64,000 nt of DNA from assembly GCA_037176705.1 (NCBI GenBank), contig CM073885.1:166708290-166772289 (forward strand), read 5' to 3'. A program made the translations under genes and the position numbers. This DNA is from Molossus alvarezi (Eukaryota > Chordata > Mammalia > Chiroptera > Molossidae). Of this stretch, positions 37,602 to 50,574 are shown piece by piece; position 1 is the first letter of the stretch, and every line of letters starts with the position of its first letter. The notes beneath the pieces were generated by a model. The model did not search any database and had not been told where the DNA came from. It saw only the letters and a list, made by a program, of their open reading frames with translations.

Positions 37602-37740
37602 AATAGCTCTGTTGGTTAGAGCATCATCCTGATACTCCAAGGTTGTGGGTTTGATCTCAGGGCACATTCAATAAGCAATCAATGAATGCATAAATAAGTG
37701 GAAGAACTCACTCTCTCTAAAACTGAACAACAACAACAAA
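37602..37740 (+). mobile_element. tRNA-Ile-like SINE, a third family
   Basis: TAGCTCTGTTGGTTAGAGC, CATCATCCTGATACTCCAAGG and GTGGGTTTGATCTC follow a tRNA-Ile head (box A, anticodon arm, box B), then a body ending TCTCTCTAAAACTGAACAAC. Unlike the other two SINE families it lacks the CGGCCTGCGG and GACCCATGCACC heads. It is not a tRNA gene: the acceptor stem does not close and it lies in an old L1. Confidence 0.65.
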
Positions 37741-38526
37741 AGACCATAGCAAATGTTAGAAGAATGTGAAGGAACTGGAACTCTATCATAGACTGCTGAT
37801 AGGAATGTATCACTTTGGAAAACTGACAGATTCCTGCAAAGTTAAAATATATCTACTATATGACCTAGACATTCTGCTCCTACCTACTTACCCAAGAGAA
37901 AAGAATTCATATATCCGTAGAAAGACTTCTAAGTGAATGTTCATGGCAGCTTTTATTTGTAATAACCCAAAACTGGAAACAACCCAAATGTCCATCAGCT
38001 TATGAGTGAATAAACAAATTATGATGTTGCATACAATGGAATACTATTGAACAATAAAACAGAATGAACTATTGTTACACACCACAACATCGCTTCATCT
38101 CAAAATGATTATGCTGAGTGAAAGAAGTCAGATAAAACATGTATATACTGTATGATTGCATTTATATAAAATTCTTCTAAAAATGCAAACTAATCTATAG
38201 TGACAGAAGTACTTACCTATAGATCAGTAGTTGCTTTGGGCACAGTGGGAGACTTGGAGGAATGAGACAAAGCAGGGAGTGATGTGTCGGTCAAACGACT
38301 TTCCTTTCAAAGCCAAGCCTTTTGGTATCCCAACCACGTGACCTCTGCTGCAGTTTGGAGAAGTCAAGGATGGATTTTGTGTACCATTTTGAAGAATTGT
38401 TCTACCTCATATATTAATAGTATCTCCACTGTGAAACACTGTTTTTGTGTGAGTCGAGCTGAAACATCAATTTTCATGTTACATTGCAGTCATCTATGCA
38501 ATTAGAAATAAATGAAGACTACATAC

Positions 38527-38531
<5 letters not shown>

Positions 38532-38559
<28 letters not shown>

Positions 38560-38804
38560 AATCCTCATCCGAGGATATTTTTCCATTTATCTTTAGATGT
38601 GGGGGGAGGGGTAGAGAGAGAGAGAAAGAGAAAGAGAAACATTGATGTGAGAGAGAGACACATCAATTGGTTGCCTCCTGCATGACCCTGACCAGGGCTG
38701 GAACCAAACTGCAAGCGAGGTACGTGCCCTTGACTGGAATCGAACCCACAACTCTTTGGTCTGTGGCTTGACGCTCTAACTTCTGAGCCAAACTAGCCAG
38801 GGCA
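38532..38804 (-). mobile_element. Ves-type SINE with (TTA)n tail
   Basis: Minus-strand copy. The tail is a (TTA)n run at about 38530-38558. The TSD AAGACTACATACTTTTA (38515-38531) and AAGACTATATACTTTTA (38805-38821) has one mismatch. Confidence 0.93.
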
Positions 38805-38821
38805 AAGACTATATACTTTTA

Positions 38822-41800
38822 AAAATATTTAAAAGACAGCAAGTCAAGAAAATCTATTCTCAGAAAATTAGTATGGAATGTGACTAAAATGTGAACCAGC
38901 TGTGTTCAGAGCCTTTATTTATGTCTAGTCCATTCTCTACCTCCATATGTTATTTTGGGAGAATTAGCTTGAACATCTCAAAATAAGGAAATTAAAGAAA
39001 TCCAACTCTAATTAAAATGACTAAATAGTCAAAACCTTTTATTACAATACTTGGTGATAGTTACACACTGGTAATGCCCTATGCTTTGACCTACTGGCCC
39101 CATAGTACATGTGTGCTATCTAATTAGAACATCTACTTGTTCATTCCTTAAATATCAGATGACTAGATTTAAGACAGCATTTCTGTGGTGTTGGACAGGA
39201 AGGTGTGGGCTAGAATCATAAGTAACTCTGCACTTTCATTTAGTCACCTTCCTGCCTTAGCCCATCCTCTCCATGACGCACCTGCCCACGGCCACCCAGT
39301 CCACCTGGGGAACAGGAGCAAGCAGCAAAACTGACCGGGATGGGTAGTCCCCTCCCCCTCCCCTCTTCTGGTAACAGGCAGTAAAATGACGAAAGGCAGG
39401 GAAAATATCACTTCTACTTTTGAAATGCTATTTCTCTCTAAGATTTAGGTTCACAATTTTAGGAATTCTTTTTTAAAAGAGTTTCTTGAATGATTGATGC
39501 TGTATCTTCAGTAACACTAGTAACACCTGGCATTTGAAGAGAAACTACTTTATTTTCTCATTCCTATAATCTGTTATTTTCTCCCCCAGGCCCCCTTTTA
39601 GTGCTTAAAAAATGTCACAAAATATCATTTGCATTTTAAGGCTTTTTTTTTTTTTTTTTTTTTTCCTCTTTCTGTTCCCTCATGACATCTGTGAAATATC
39701 ATTCTTTTAAAAAATTGGACCTGTTGGCCCATCTCCGTGAGAAATATGGGGCATTCTAGCAGTTTTGTGATTCACCTCAAGGTTGCAATTTAAGATGCTG
39801 AGTTTAAATAAAAAGTGTTATGATTGGACTTTAGTTACCTTAGAAAATTGCCCTTTTCGTGTAGTATCAAAAAATAAGAAAGATCAGTCTGTGTGCTCTT
39901 CGCTGCTGTTTCTGTGATGAAACTTCGGGGGAGGCAATGGTAAGATGGGCACTCACATTTTTGGATTTCACACCCACTCTTGGTCTGTTTCAGTTACACT
40001 GAGATAAAAAATGTTTTAAAGCAGTGCAAAACCTATATTTTGAGTTTATCTATGTGGGTGAGATTTGGCGTGGCATATTTTGTCATTCAGGTCTGGCAAT
40101 TTAAAAGGATGGTTCTCGTTAATAGGACATGCTTACAGGACAACTAAATAGTTCCTCTGCTATAGAAGCGTTTTTGTAGACATTTAAACCTAATAATTCT
40201 GTCTGCAAGTTACAGGCTTAGATTTTTATATCATCATTAATAAAAAATATTTGTATTTATTCTGCTGGATTTGGTATGTGTTATGCTGAGTAATGTAGAC
40301 AGTAATGCTGACACTCGGTGTAATAACACTAATTTAGAGAATTTTGAAGAGTGTACGAAATGTCTTAACATAACTGAATGTATAACTGTAAGCACATAGC
40401 GCTAAATACACATTAGAGGCAACGGGAAGCTTAAAAAAATTTTTTTTTGAAATGTTTTTGTTCATTATATAAAACAAAACATTTATTTCTGAAAAATTTT
40501 TTATATATAAAAGTACGATTACTGCACTTTATCAGAAATAATACAATATGAGTGCTTAGTGTATGTTCAACACTAAGCACTCAGAATGCTTGGCCAGGTT
40601 TGTAACAGAGTTTCTACTACATTATTTATTCAGTTGCCAACTCAGGTATCTTTTTAAAAGAAACAAAATGTGAACATAAGTTTATGTTGCCTTGTGAGAG
40701 GCACTAAGCTACATCTCCCATGCCATAGTGGATTGCTTACTGAAATTGCAAATTCTTGTTTTTTATTTTTAAACTTATATAGGAAAGTATCATTCTTTTG
40801 CAATAACATGTATAAGGTAGTTCTGAAGAATAAAATATATTGAGATTTATGTTGCTTATCCAAATTTGCCTTTTAAGGTATTACTACAGAAATATGACTT
40901 TTAAATTTATATTTTTAGTTATTTCTACCATATTTTTCACATGTACAGAATTTTACTAATGTGCTAATGTGCATCTTAGAGCTATGTTTTCTCTGTAATG
41001 TGCATTTTAATTCTACTCAATTTCACATGAAACTTCAGCAAACATTGATACCCTCAGTAGATACACTTATTTTTTATGTTCTCTCCTTTTTATTTTTAAA
41101 GAAAAAATCCTGTTATAGGTCATTTAGAATTAACTCTGGTTTTGCTCTTGGAAATAAGTACAAAAATTATTATATATATTGTGTTAAAGTGGTGTATTAT
41201 TGGAAATTGTCACACATGGTAACAGACAGCAGGGGTGAGTGATGGAAACAAATGAAGATTAAATGTGGTGATGTCTTTCTCCTATACCATTATTAACAAC
41301 TATTTTAACACATTTCTTTGCAGTTTCTCAGGATTTAGTCTCTTAAGCCCTTGGTTTTAAGCATTCCTTTCATGATCTCCAATCTGTTTCATTCATTTTC
41401 TTCAACACTGTGGAGACCTCTAATTCACTGATCTTGCTAGTATTTCTACCAATCATTACTCCCTGTTATATTAACTTCTTTACTGCTCAACATTAGATTT
41501 CATAATACATTATTGTAATCACTCCCTTGCAATTCTTCCATTCCTTGCCTTTTCTTTTTCCGTTGTACTCACCTTGCAAAACCCAACCCCAGTTAAACTC
41601 AACTGTTCAACCTCTATTTCTGCTCTGAGGACCTAAATGTTTCTGAAGAAAATCACACACTCACTCTATAGATTGATTTCAGCTTAATTTAACTATCATC
41701 ACACTCAAGCAGGCTCTCAGAATTACTCAGTGATGCTCCTATGAGGCTCACACATATGCGTGTGCACACACACAAACACGTAATTCACATATGTATACGA

Positions 41801-42884
41801 AATAAAGAAAATGAAAATGAGATGTTAGGGAAACTATTATTTTTTTGGTATGTAGAACTGGATGTCTTGTGAGGAACACAGGGGGCAAGTTGGGTTGAGG
41901 GCAAGGTGATGAATTCAGTTTTGTGTATATTTCAAAGTAATTTGTGACATCTTACAGGAAATCTGACGCAGGCACTTGTTATCTGGATCTGAAATTCAGA
42001 GAAGAGCTGTGAATGAAAAATGTCAATTTAGAAAATAATGGTACATCTCGGAAGAGAGCATATAATGGTGAAAGAACAAGGTAGAAGTGAGCCTAAACAA
42101 ACTTCAACTTTAACCTCTAAAGGTAATGAGAATGGATGAGCCAGCAAAGTGAGGCCAGAATGCGAAGAAATAACCAGCATAGTGTGATGTCCTGGAAAAT
42201 ATGACTTTGGAAGAAAAAGAGGTCATCAGTGTAGATTGATGTGGAGATGTAAAGTGTAATAAAACTCTAAGATTTCGTTTTGTCTTACTGACATTTAATA
42301 GGTAGTGAGTTCACTGGTGACCTGAGGGTGACGGTATGTTTGATAAGCTGTGGAAGCCAAATTAGAATGGGTGCAAGAGTTGGAGATAAGGAATAGAGAC
42401 AAATGCAGGACATTTTCTCAAGAAATGATGCCATGAAGAGGAAACGTGAGAGAAGGTAGGACAGTATGTAGGAAGGGAAAGCAGTTGAGATGAGATTTTT
42501 GTTTGTTTTCTGTTTTTACTCTAGAAGAGAATGAGCAGTAAAATACAAGCATAGCTTAAGTGATAGCATCTGAAGTCCAGTATATTATGCCTTTCTTAGG
42601 TCAAAGAAAGGCTGTGAGGATTATATTGCTTCTGAGCTTTGGCTCTTGCAACTACTGAGTCTCCCTGGAAGCTCCAGTATAAATTAATACATTGGTGCAG
42701 AGGTTCATTAACATTTACCCGTTAAGTTAGTTTGAATCACATCTTGAAAAACTTTTGAGTGCATTGACATTATAGAGTTTCTAACCCTCAAAAAAACTAA
42801 GCCATAAACTGTGGAATGAGGTGTCTGCATTTAGATATTATTGGCTAAACTGGTATATCAGTTTGGTTCATCAGTTTATAAGAG
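38822..42884. other. Long unique AT-rich stretch, no gene seen
   Basis: About 4 kb without SINEs, young L1 or exon-like frames. It holds a T run at 39642-39664 and scattered A/T-rich tracts. 42000-42500 has the flavour of an ancient decayed repeat (GGTGACCTGAGGGTGACGG), but no family is certain. Low repeat load compared with the rest of the window. Confidence 0.5.
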
Positions 42885-43200
42885 GTCCATCCATGTTGTT
42901 GAAAACAGTAAGATTTCATTCTTTTCAATGGCTGACTAATATGCCATTCTATATATATACCATGTCTTCTTTATCCAATTGTCTATCAGTGAACACTTAG
43001 GTTGCTTTTATATCTTAGATAATATGAAATGTCCTTCTTTGTCTCTCATTATAGCCTTTGTTTTAAAGTCTATTTTTTTCTGATATAAGTATTGCTTCTC
43101 CAGCTTCTAAAGCAATTTCCACCTGCATGAATTATCTTTTTCCATTCCTTTATTTTCAGTCGGTGTGCGTCTTTTCATCTGTAGCCACTATATTTTTCTT
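42885..43200 (-). mobile_element. Old L1 fragments joined
   Basis: GTCCATCCATGTTGTTGAAAA, then ATGGCTGACTAATATGCCATT and GTCTATCAGTGAACACTTAGG are reverse complement of L1 ORF2 C-terminus/3' sequence. 43027-43200 (CCTTCTTTGTCTCTCATTAT, GTCTATTTTTTTCTGATATAAG) comes from the endonuclease region. The middle of the element has been deleted. Confidence 0.7.
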
Positions 43201-43371
43201 TCCTATGGCTCAGAGAATTTAAATACCTTGCCAAAGGTACACAATTAGCATGCTTTTCACATCTCTCCTATAGGTTAAACACCGAATGAATCATTGGGAG
43301 TACAGACACAAAAAATATCTAGTCCTTTTCAATAACATCACCACTACCACTACAACCAAATATTCGAGAGG

Positions 43372-43565
43372 CTTTATTCTATAAGCATTGATTCAGTTAA
43401 TCATTACAGCAATCTCATGAGGTTAGCTAGTATTATGTCTATGTTACAGATGTGGAAACTGAGTGACAGAGAAGACAAATGACTTGCCCAAGGGTTCATT
43501 GGAAGATGAATTCTAACCCAGATTGTCTGGCTCTAAAACTGGTACAGTTTCATAGGAAGAGCAAC
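43372..43565 (-). mobile_element. MIR SINE (ancient)
   Basis: The plus strand reads the MIR reverse complement: CAATCTCATGAGGTTAGCTAG, TACAGATGTGGAAACTGAG, GACTTGCCCAAGGGTTCA and TTCTAACCCAGATTGTCTGGC. Confidence 0.88.
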
Positions 43566-44535
43566 TCATAAATAATTTGGAGTGATGTGATGAAAGGATA
43601 TAGAAAGCACAACCTCCCGGTCTCACTGGCCAGCCGACGCCTCTCCCAGCTATTATTTTGTTCTCTACCTCCAGATATAACATCCCACAAGGAAAGCAAA
43701 CATTTGTGTGATAGCACCATCTTTATTTAGAACAGTGGCCCATCTAGTTTGCCTCTGTTATAGTCTGTGTAGCCAATTCAGAATGAAAGTGGAGAAAATT
43801 TAGAAGTTAATGACAGACTTTAGCCTGCTTATATTTAAGAAGCTGCTAACCAAATGATGTACCCAATTGAACATGTACAATTGAACATGTTAGTATAAGA
43901 TGACAGGGTCAAACTCTGAAAAGTCTTTCAGGGGACTAGACTAAAGGTTTCTTTAACTGCCAGGTAGACCTGTTTCAACCATGCTGAATTCAAATGAGCT
44001 GGGCTTCATCTGGAGCATGTCTACTGTATCCTCATATTACCGTAAGTGACATAATATCTTGGTCATCAATAAGCATTGTTCTTTTATCTGAAGTAGAAAA
44101 AATTTCATCAGGAAGAAGATGTTCTTCTATTTTATTTCCTCACAGATATTCAGATATTATGTGACATATACTTAGATTAATAGCTTATGTAATTAGCAGT
44201 GATGTTCATGCCTGCTCTCAAACTAGAATGACAGCTTTGTTCTTTACAATTCAAAAGTAAGTGGATAGGGACACAAATGTATGGTGGTGATGCGGGTAGA
44301 AAGAGAAAAGGAAGGAGGGGAAATTAAATGAGCAGGTGGTAGAATAAATATATTCTCCTTTGTTAAGAATCATGACACTTTGAGTCAGACACTGGGTGCA
44401 TGGAAATAATACAAATGTGATCTTTTTAGAGGGTCAGTTGATGTTAGAATTTGCGTATTTTGATTTGAAGGCTAGAATTGTGCAATGCACCATTTTTATT
44501 TTGCATTGACGCTCCTTTTAAAATTTTTTTAATTC
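43566..44535. other. Intergenic stretch, nothing recognised
   Basis: No gene or named repeat. Confidence 0.45.
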
Positions 44536-44969
44536 AAGCAATCTTTATATTTATGGAGAATTTTAAAAGCAGCAAGAGAAAGACAGTTAGTTACCTACAA
44601 GAGAATTCCCATAAGACTGTCATCTGACTTCCTTAATAGAAGCTTCAGGCCAGAAGGATTGGCGTGTAATATTCAAGTGATGAAAAGCAAATACCTACAA
44701 CCAAGACTACTCTTTACCCAGAAAAGGTAGCATTTAAAATTGAAGGAGAAATAAAGAACTTCCCAGACAAGAAAAAGCTAAAGGAGTTCACCACCACCCA
44801 ATCAGCATTACAAGAAATGTTAAAGGCACTCTTTAGGAAGAAAAAAAGAAAAAAAATGACTATAAATATATTAAAAAGGCATTAACTACATACCTATCAA
44901 TAGTCACTTTAGATGTAAATAATTAAATGTTCCAATAAACAAATAGAGTAGCTGAACTGATAAAAACAA

Positions 44970-44970
<1 letters not shown>

Positions 44971-45012
<42 letters not shown>
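44971..45012. repeat. (AC)n microsatellite
   Basis: 21 uninterrupted AC units inside the L1, expanded from a short seed between ORF1 and the first ORF2 codons. Probably length-variable. Confidence 0.95.
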
Positions 45013-45014
<2 letters not shown>

Positions 45015-46347
45015 TGTATACAAGAGACCCTCTTCAGATTGAAAGATACATAGACTTAATGTAAAGAGATGGGAAGAAATATTTCATGCAAATGGAAATT
45101 TAAAAAAGCTGGGGTAGCTCTGATACTTACATCAGACAAAATAGACTTTAAAACAAAGGCTATAATAAGAAACAAAGAGGAACATTATATAACAATAAAA
45201 GGATCAGTCCTACAAGAGGATATAACCCTTGTAAAAATTCATGCACCCACATAGGAGCACATAAATATATAAAGCAAATATTGATGGACATAAAGGGAGA
45301 GATCAGCAATGATAGAGTCATAGCAGGAAATTAAACACCCCATTGACTTTCATGGATAGATCTTTCAAACAGAAAATCAACAAGGAAACAGCGACCTTAA
45401 ATGACACATTAGCTCAGATGGATTTAATTAATATCTTCAGAGCATTTCACCCTAAAGCAGCAGAATATACCTTCTTTTTGAGTGCACAAAGAACATTTCC
45501 TAGGATGGACCATATGTTAAGATACAAAACAAGTTTCAATAAATATAAGAAGATTGAAATATCAAGCATCTTTTCTGACCACAATGGTATAAAAATAGAA
45601 ATTAATTATGAGAAAAAAACTAAAAAACACACAAACACCTGGAGGCTAAATAACATGTTACAATACAATGAATGAGTTAACAATGAGATCAAGGAAGAAA
45701 TCAAAATATACCTTGTAATAATATTCAATATAGTATTGAAATTCCTCACCACAGCGATCAGGCAAGAAGAAGAAATAAAAGGCATCTGAATTAGAAAGAA
45801 AGAAGTAAAACTGTCATTATTTGCACATGACACCAAAAAATGACGAGAACTAATAAATGAATTCAGTAAAGTAGCAGAATACAAAATTAATATTCAGAAA
45901 TTGATTTTATTTTTATACACCACTATTGAACTATCAGAAATAAAAACTAAGAAAACAATTTATTTACATTTGCATTAAAAAATGCCTAGAAATAAATTTA
46001 ACCAAAGAGGTAAAAGAACTATAGTCTGAAAATTATAAGACTCTGAAGAAAAAAATTGAAGAAGATACAAATAAATGGAATCATATACCATGCTAATGAA
46101 TAGGAAGAATTATCATTGCTAAAATGTCCATGTTAGCCAAAGCAATCTACAGATTAAAAGCAACTCCTATAAAAATATACCATGACAAATTTCACAGAAC
46201 TAGAACAAATAATCTAAAATTTTACATGGAATGACAAAAGACCTTAAATAGCCACAGCAACCTTGAAAAAGAAGAGCAAATTAGGAGGTATCACACTACC
46301 TGATATGAGACTATACTACAAGGCTATAGTAGTCAAAACAATATGGT

Positions 46348-46582
46348 ATTAAATAGACGCAGAGATATGGAAGTAAGGAACAGATTGACGGACCTCAGAG
46401 GGAAAGGGGGATAGGGTGTGGGTAGAGATAAACCAAACTTATGTGCATATGTGCATAACCAGTGAACACAGAAAATAATGTGGGGAAGGCAGGAAGGGGG
46501 TGGGAGCGGGAAAGAGGGGGTCAATGTGGTAAAATAGAAGGAACATCTGTAATACTTTCAACAATAAAGATAAAAAAAAAAC
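46348..46582 (+). mobile_element. Short L1 3' end nested in the older L1
   Basis: 235 bp of L1 3'UTR and tail (CATCTGTAATACTTTCAACAAT, AAAGATAAAAAAAAA) of the young type, placed within ORF2 of the older L1. A perfect 10-bp TSD ACAATATGGT lies at 46338-46347 and 46583-46592, and the older L1 sequence resumes correctly after it. Confidence 0.9.
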
Positions 46583-47130
46583 ACAATATGGTTGGCATAA
46601 AAACAGACACATAGATCAATGAATAGAATAGAGAGCCCAGAAATATGACACAGGGGTCAAGAAAATATGATGGGATAAAGGCAGTCTATTCAATAAACCA
46701 ATAAACAGTGTTGGGAAAATTGGACAGATACATGCAAAAAAAAAAAAAAAGAAACTAGACCATCAACTTACACAATATACAAGAATAAACATAAAGTGGA
46801 TTAAATACTTAAATGTAAGATTCAAAACTATAAAACTCCTAGAAGAAAACATTGGCAATAAATTCTCTGACATTTCTTTTAGCATTATCTTTTCTGATAT
46901 GTCTCCTCGAGCAAGGGAAACAATACAAAATATACAAATGTAAGATGACAATAAGCTAAAAAGTTTTTGCTCAGCAAAGGAAACCATCAACAAAGCAAAA
47001 AGAAACCTACTGAACAGGATAACATATTTGTCAATGATAAATCCCATAAGGGGTTTATATCCAAAATTTATAAAGAACACATAGAACTCAACATAAAAAA
47101 CACACACTAATAATCCAATTAAAATGGGCA

Positions 47131-47364
47131 GCCCTGGCCAGTTTGGCTCAGCTGCTAGAGTGTTGGCCAGTAGGCCAGAGAGTCCCTGGTTCGGCTCCGC
47201 TAAGGGCATGTACCTAGGTTGCAGATTGTCCCTGGGCCAGGCTGGGGTTGTGTGGGTGGTAACCACTCAATGTATCTCTTTCACATCGATGTTTCTCTCT
47301 CTCTCTTTGTCCCTCTCTCCCTCCTGCTCTATATGAAGATTAAAAAAAAAAAAAAAAAAAAAAA
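47131..47364 (+). mobile_element. Ves-type SINE in older L1
   Basis: Plus-strand copy (GCCCTGGCCAGTTTGGCTCA, GGTTCGGCTCCGC, CT-rich body, long A run 47342-47364). The left flank AAAATGGGCA and the resumption AAAAGGGCCAAGGACCTAAA show it entered the L1 segment 'aaaatgggcaaaggacc'. Confidence 0.92.
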
Positions 47365-47775
47365 GGGCCAAGGACCTAAATAGAGGACATATATATGGCC
47401 AATAGACATGTGAAAAGATGTTTAATGTCATTAATCATCATAGAAATGCAAAATTAAAACCACAATGTGATACCACCTCACACCTGTCAGAAAGGCTATC
47501 ATGAATAAGTCAACAAACAAGTGTTGATAAGGATATGGAGTAACGGGAACTCACATGCTACTGGTGCAGTCACTGTGGAAAACACCATGGAGTTTCTTCA
47601 AAAAATTAAAAATGGAACTCCCTTATGACCCAGCATTTTCATTTCTGGGTATATATGTGAAGAAATCCAAAGCATAATTTGAAGGAATACATGCATCCCT
47701 ATGTTCATTGTAGCGTTATTTACAATAGCCAAGATATAGAAGCAACTTATGTGCCCATCAATAGATGAGTGGATA

Positions 47776-48006
47776 GCCCTGGCCAGTTTGGCTCAGTGGT
47801 TAGAGCATCGGCCTGTGGTCCAGAGAGACCCAGGTTCGGTTCCCGCTAAGGACATATACCTCAGTTTCAGTTTGTCCCCGGCCCTGGCGGGTGGCAGCCA
47901 CTCAATGTGTCCCTTTCATTTAGATGTTTCTCTCTCTCTCTATTCCTTTCTCTCCCTCCCTCTATCTGAACAAAAATGGAAAAAATGACCTCAGGCAAGG
48001 ATAAAA

Positions 48007-48080
<74 letters not shown>
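47776..48080 (+). mobile_element. Ves-type SINE with expanded tail
   Basis: Plus-strand copy in the same L1, after ATAGATGAGTGGATA. The tail has become (AAAT)n followed by (AAAG)n, about 48002-48079, a compound microsatellite. Box B-like GGTTCGGTTCC is intact. Confidence 0.93.
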
Positions 48081-48600
48081 GGGTAAAAAAGTGGTGGTAC
48101 ATATATACAATGGAATATTACTTGGCCATAAAAAGAATGAAATCTTATCATTTGTGACACATGGATGGACCTAGACGGTATTATGTTGAGTGAAATAAGT
48201 CAGAGAAAGAGAAATATCATATGATTTCACTTATATTTGGGATCTAAAGAACAATATAAATGAACAAACAAAACAGAAACAGATTCATAGATACAGAGAA
48301 CAGACTGATGGTTGCCAGAGGGGTTGGGGGACTGGGTGAAAAAGATGAAGGGATTGAGAAGTACAGATTGGTAGTTACAAAACAGTAATGGAATGTAAAG
48401 TATAGCATAGAGAATATAGTCAATAATATTGTGATAACTATATATGATTTCGTGTGGGTACTTGGAATGTCATGGGGATCACTTTGTAAAGTATATGGTT
48501 GTCTGACCACTGTGCTGTACATCTGAAACTAATACAAAATAATACTGAATGTCAACTGTAATAGAAAAAGTAAGTTGAAAAAATAATAAAAAGAAACACA

Positions 48601-50277
48601 AAGATTTTACCTTATCTCTACAAAAAAACAACCTTTTTCCTTTAAAGAAAACAATAGTAACAGGCTGACATATATGTTAAAGCTTGAATTTTAAATGTAT
48701 ACTCAACTGGGATAGGATCATTTTTGAGATGAAAATGACCCAGAGGTAGATTAAATTTCTCATTATAAAACAAATAAAAAAGTATTTTATAAAGTAAATA
48801 TCACTGTTGTGCATTCAATAAAAGTCCTTTTTGAGAAACTTACTCTCTTCTTAAACAATCAATGTAATGTCACAATAGGTTTATCATAAATTCCTTGTTT
48901 ATTTATATTTTTGCTTTAATTCATGATCTCTGAAGCAAACCGTATCTTCCTTTGGAAAAAAGAAACCTCTTTATGCCTGAGACCTGAGAGGCAGTTCCAA
49001 GGAGATGTTGAGAGGGTGCCAGTGTGAGGTTAGTTTGCTTCTGAGTGATGAACTGTTTTGGAGGAACGTTGTACTCTAAATTACTTCCATGTTTATTTTG
49101 TAAATTGCTGTGGAAGGCTATATTTCTAGATGCTTGGTGATCTGCTGGATATCTAGTGTTCAGCAAGTGAGCCCTTTTAGTTATTCATCAAAACAAAGTC
49201 TCATACTCCCACTCTCATGGCAAATTCTCATTGAGCTTTAGATGGTAATAAACTAACTCTCACCGAGTTCACTTGTCTATTAAAAAAAAAAAGAAGAAGA
49301 AGGAAAGAAGCCTTTGTCACAATGATTCATTCAGGGCAACTGTTCATATCCCAGTTCATATAAAGTTCATTAAGTTCCAATTCCCTCAGATGTCAAGTTC
49401 CAATAACATTGTAATCCAAGAAGTCAAGGAAATAATTTATCCCAATAGTTTATATTCTTGTAAATGTCTTGCTAGGCTCATGATGTACAAGGTTGTGTCA
49501 GGCTCACTACTATATTTGACACGTTTATATGTTAACTTTGGGCAATAGGAATTTTACACAGTAGGGAACACACCCACTGGCCATGTGTTGGCTACACATT
49601 GAAATTCTGTGTTAGTTTTCATATTTTCAAGGTCTGAAATCATTGCTTTGAAGAATGTTCTACTCTTTTCAAAAACTTTCATAATTCATTTTGGTAACTA
49701 TAATTGTAAATTTTATTCCCTAACTTTTACTTCTCCTAAAATTATTTTTCAGGGCTACTTTCTTAGGTGGCTAGTGAAAATGTGAAGGAAATATAAAATA
49801 TTAACATTTATTTTACAATATGCAGATTATTAAAGAGTATGAGAATTAAAAAGGACTCAGAAAAATATAAATTATATTATTGGCGAGGGTTAATGAACAC
49901 ACTAGGCATTTTAATAAATAATTACCATAAAATATACAACGTACTTTCTGTTTGCATTAAATATCAAAATTGAAAGAGAACTGCTTGCTGCATTTGCATT
50001 CATTTTAGATATTGAAATTGTTTTTGTGATGTTGTGCTAAAGAATCAATTTTTATAGAGGATGAATTTTTTTATATTGGACACTGACTAAATGGGATTCT
50101 GACTGAGTGAATCATTACAAATATTGGTTGTATTCTGAGGAAGGAAACATTATATTATAGACTACAGGAACGGAAAATATAAATTACCACTTTGACTTGA
50201 TTGTTGCTATAATAAAAAGAACAAAATGTATGATATTCATAAAACAAAGTTAATTAAGTGTATATTAAGCAAGTGAG
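48601..50277. other. Intergenic stretch, nothing recognised
   Basis: AT-rich; an A/G-rich run at 49280-49310. No gene or named repeat. Confidence 0.45.
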
Positions 50278-50442
50278 CAACATTAATGTGAGAGAGACAC
50301 ATCAATTGGTTGCCTCCAGCATGACAACCGGGCTGGAAATCAGACCTGCAACCCAGGTATTGTGTCCTTGACCAGGGATTGAACTCATGACCCTTCCATC
50401 CACAGGCTGACACTCAAACCACTGAGCAAAATCGGCCAGGGC
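50278..50442 (-). mobile_element. SINE lacking its 3' tail
   Basis: Minus strand. The tRNA-like head (ending ATCGGCCAGGGC) and central body are present, but the GA-rich part and A tail on the left are gone; it starts directly at GCAACATTAATGTGAGAGAG. Loss of the tail side points to a deletion after insertion. Confidence 0.8.
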
Positions 50443-50574
50443 TCTTCTCTTATTTTTATTTTTTAACTGCAACACACTTTATCCTATTCAGTTCATGTAG
50501 GGCATCTCTGTCCAGACCTTCTAGTTACTCTTATAGATATATCTGCAAGATATATAAAAAGTCATCTTTACCTA

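Larger units (their letters stand above)
36830..38240 (+). mobile_element. Old L1 3' portion with two SINE insertions
   Basis: Plus-strand decayed ORF2 C-terminus and 3'UTR: CAATTCAAAATGGACTATAT, AATTGGATTTCAAAAAATTAAA, CAGACACTTCACCAAAAAATA, CCCAAATGTCCATCAGCTTATGAG and AATGGAATACTATTGAACAA follow L1 order. It is broken by SINEs at 37038-37292 and 37602-37740. Confidence 0.8.
44540..48600 (+). mobile_element. Older L1 (laurasiatherian-type 3'UTR), multiply interrupted
   Basis: In order: ORF1 C-terminal part (about 44560-44830), spacer, ORF2 endonuclease (45069-45690, broken at several stops), a deletion to the RT core (45720-46345), and ORF2 C-terminal parts (46593-47130, 47365-47775, 48081-48240). 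A 3'UTR with TGACCACTGTGCTGTACATC and TGAATGTCAACTGTAATAG ends near 48590. This 3'UTR type is common in laurasiatherian L1s. In the RT catalytic motif the first Asp codon reads CAT (His) near 45830. It hosts one L1 and two SINE insertions. Confidence 0.88.
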
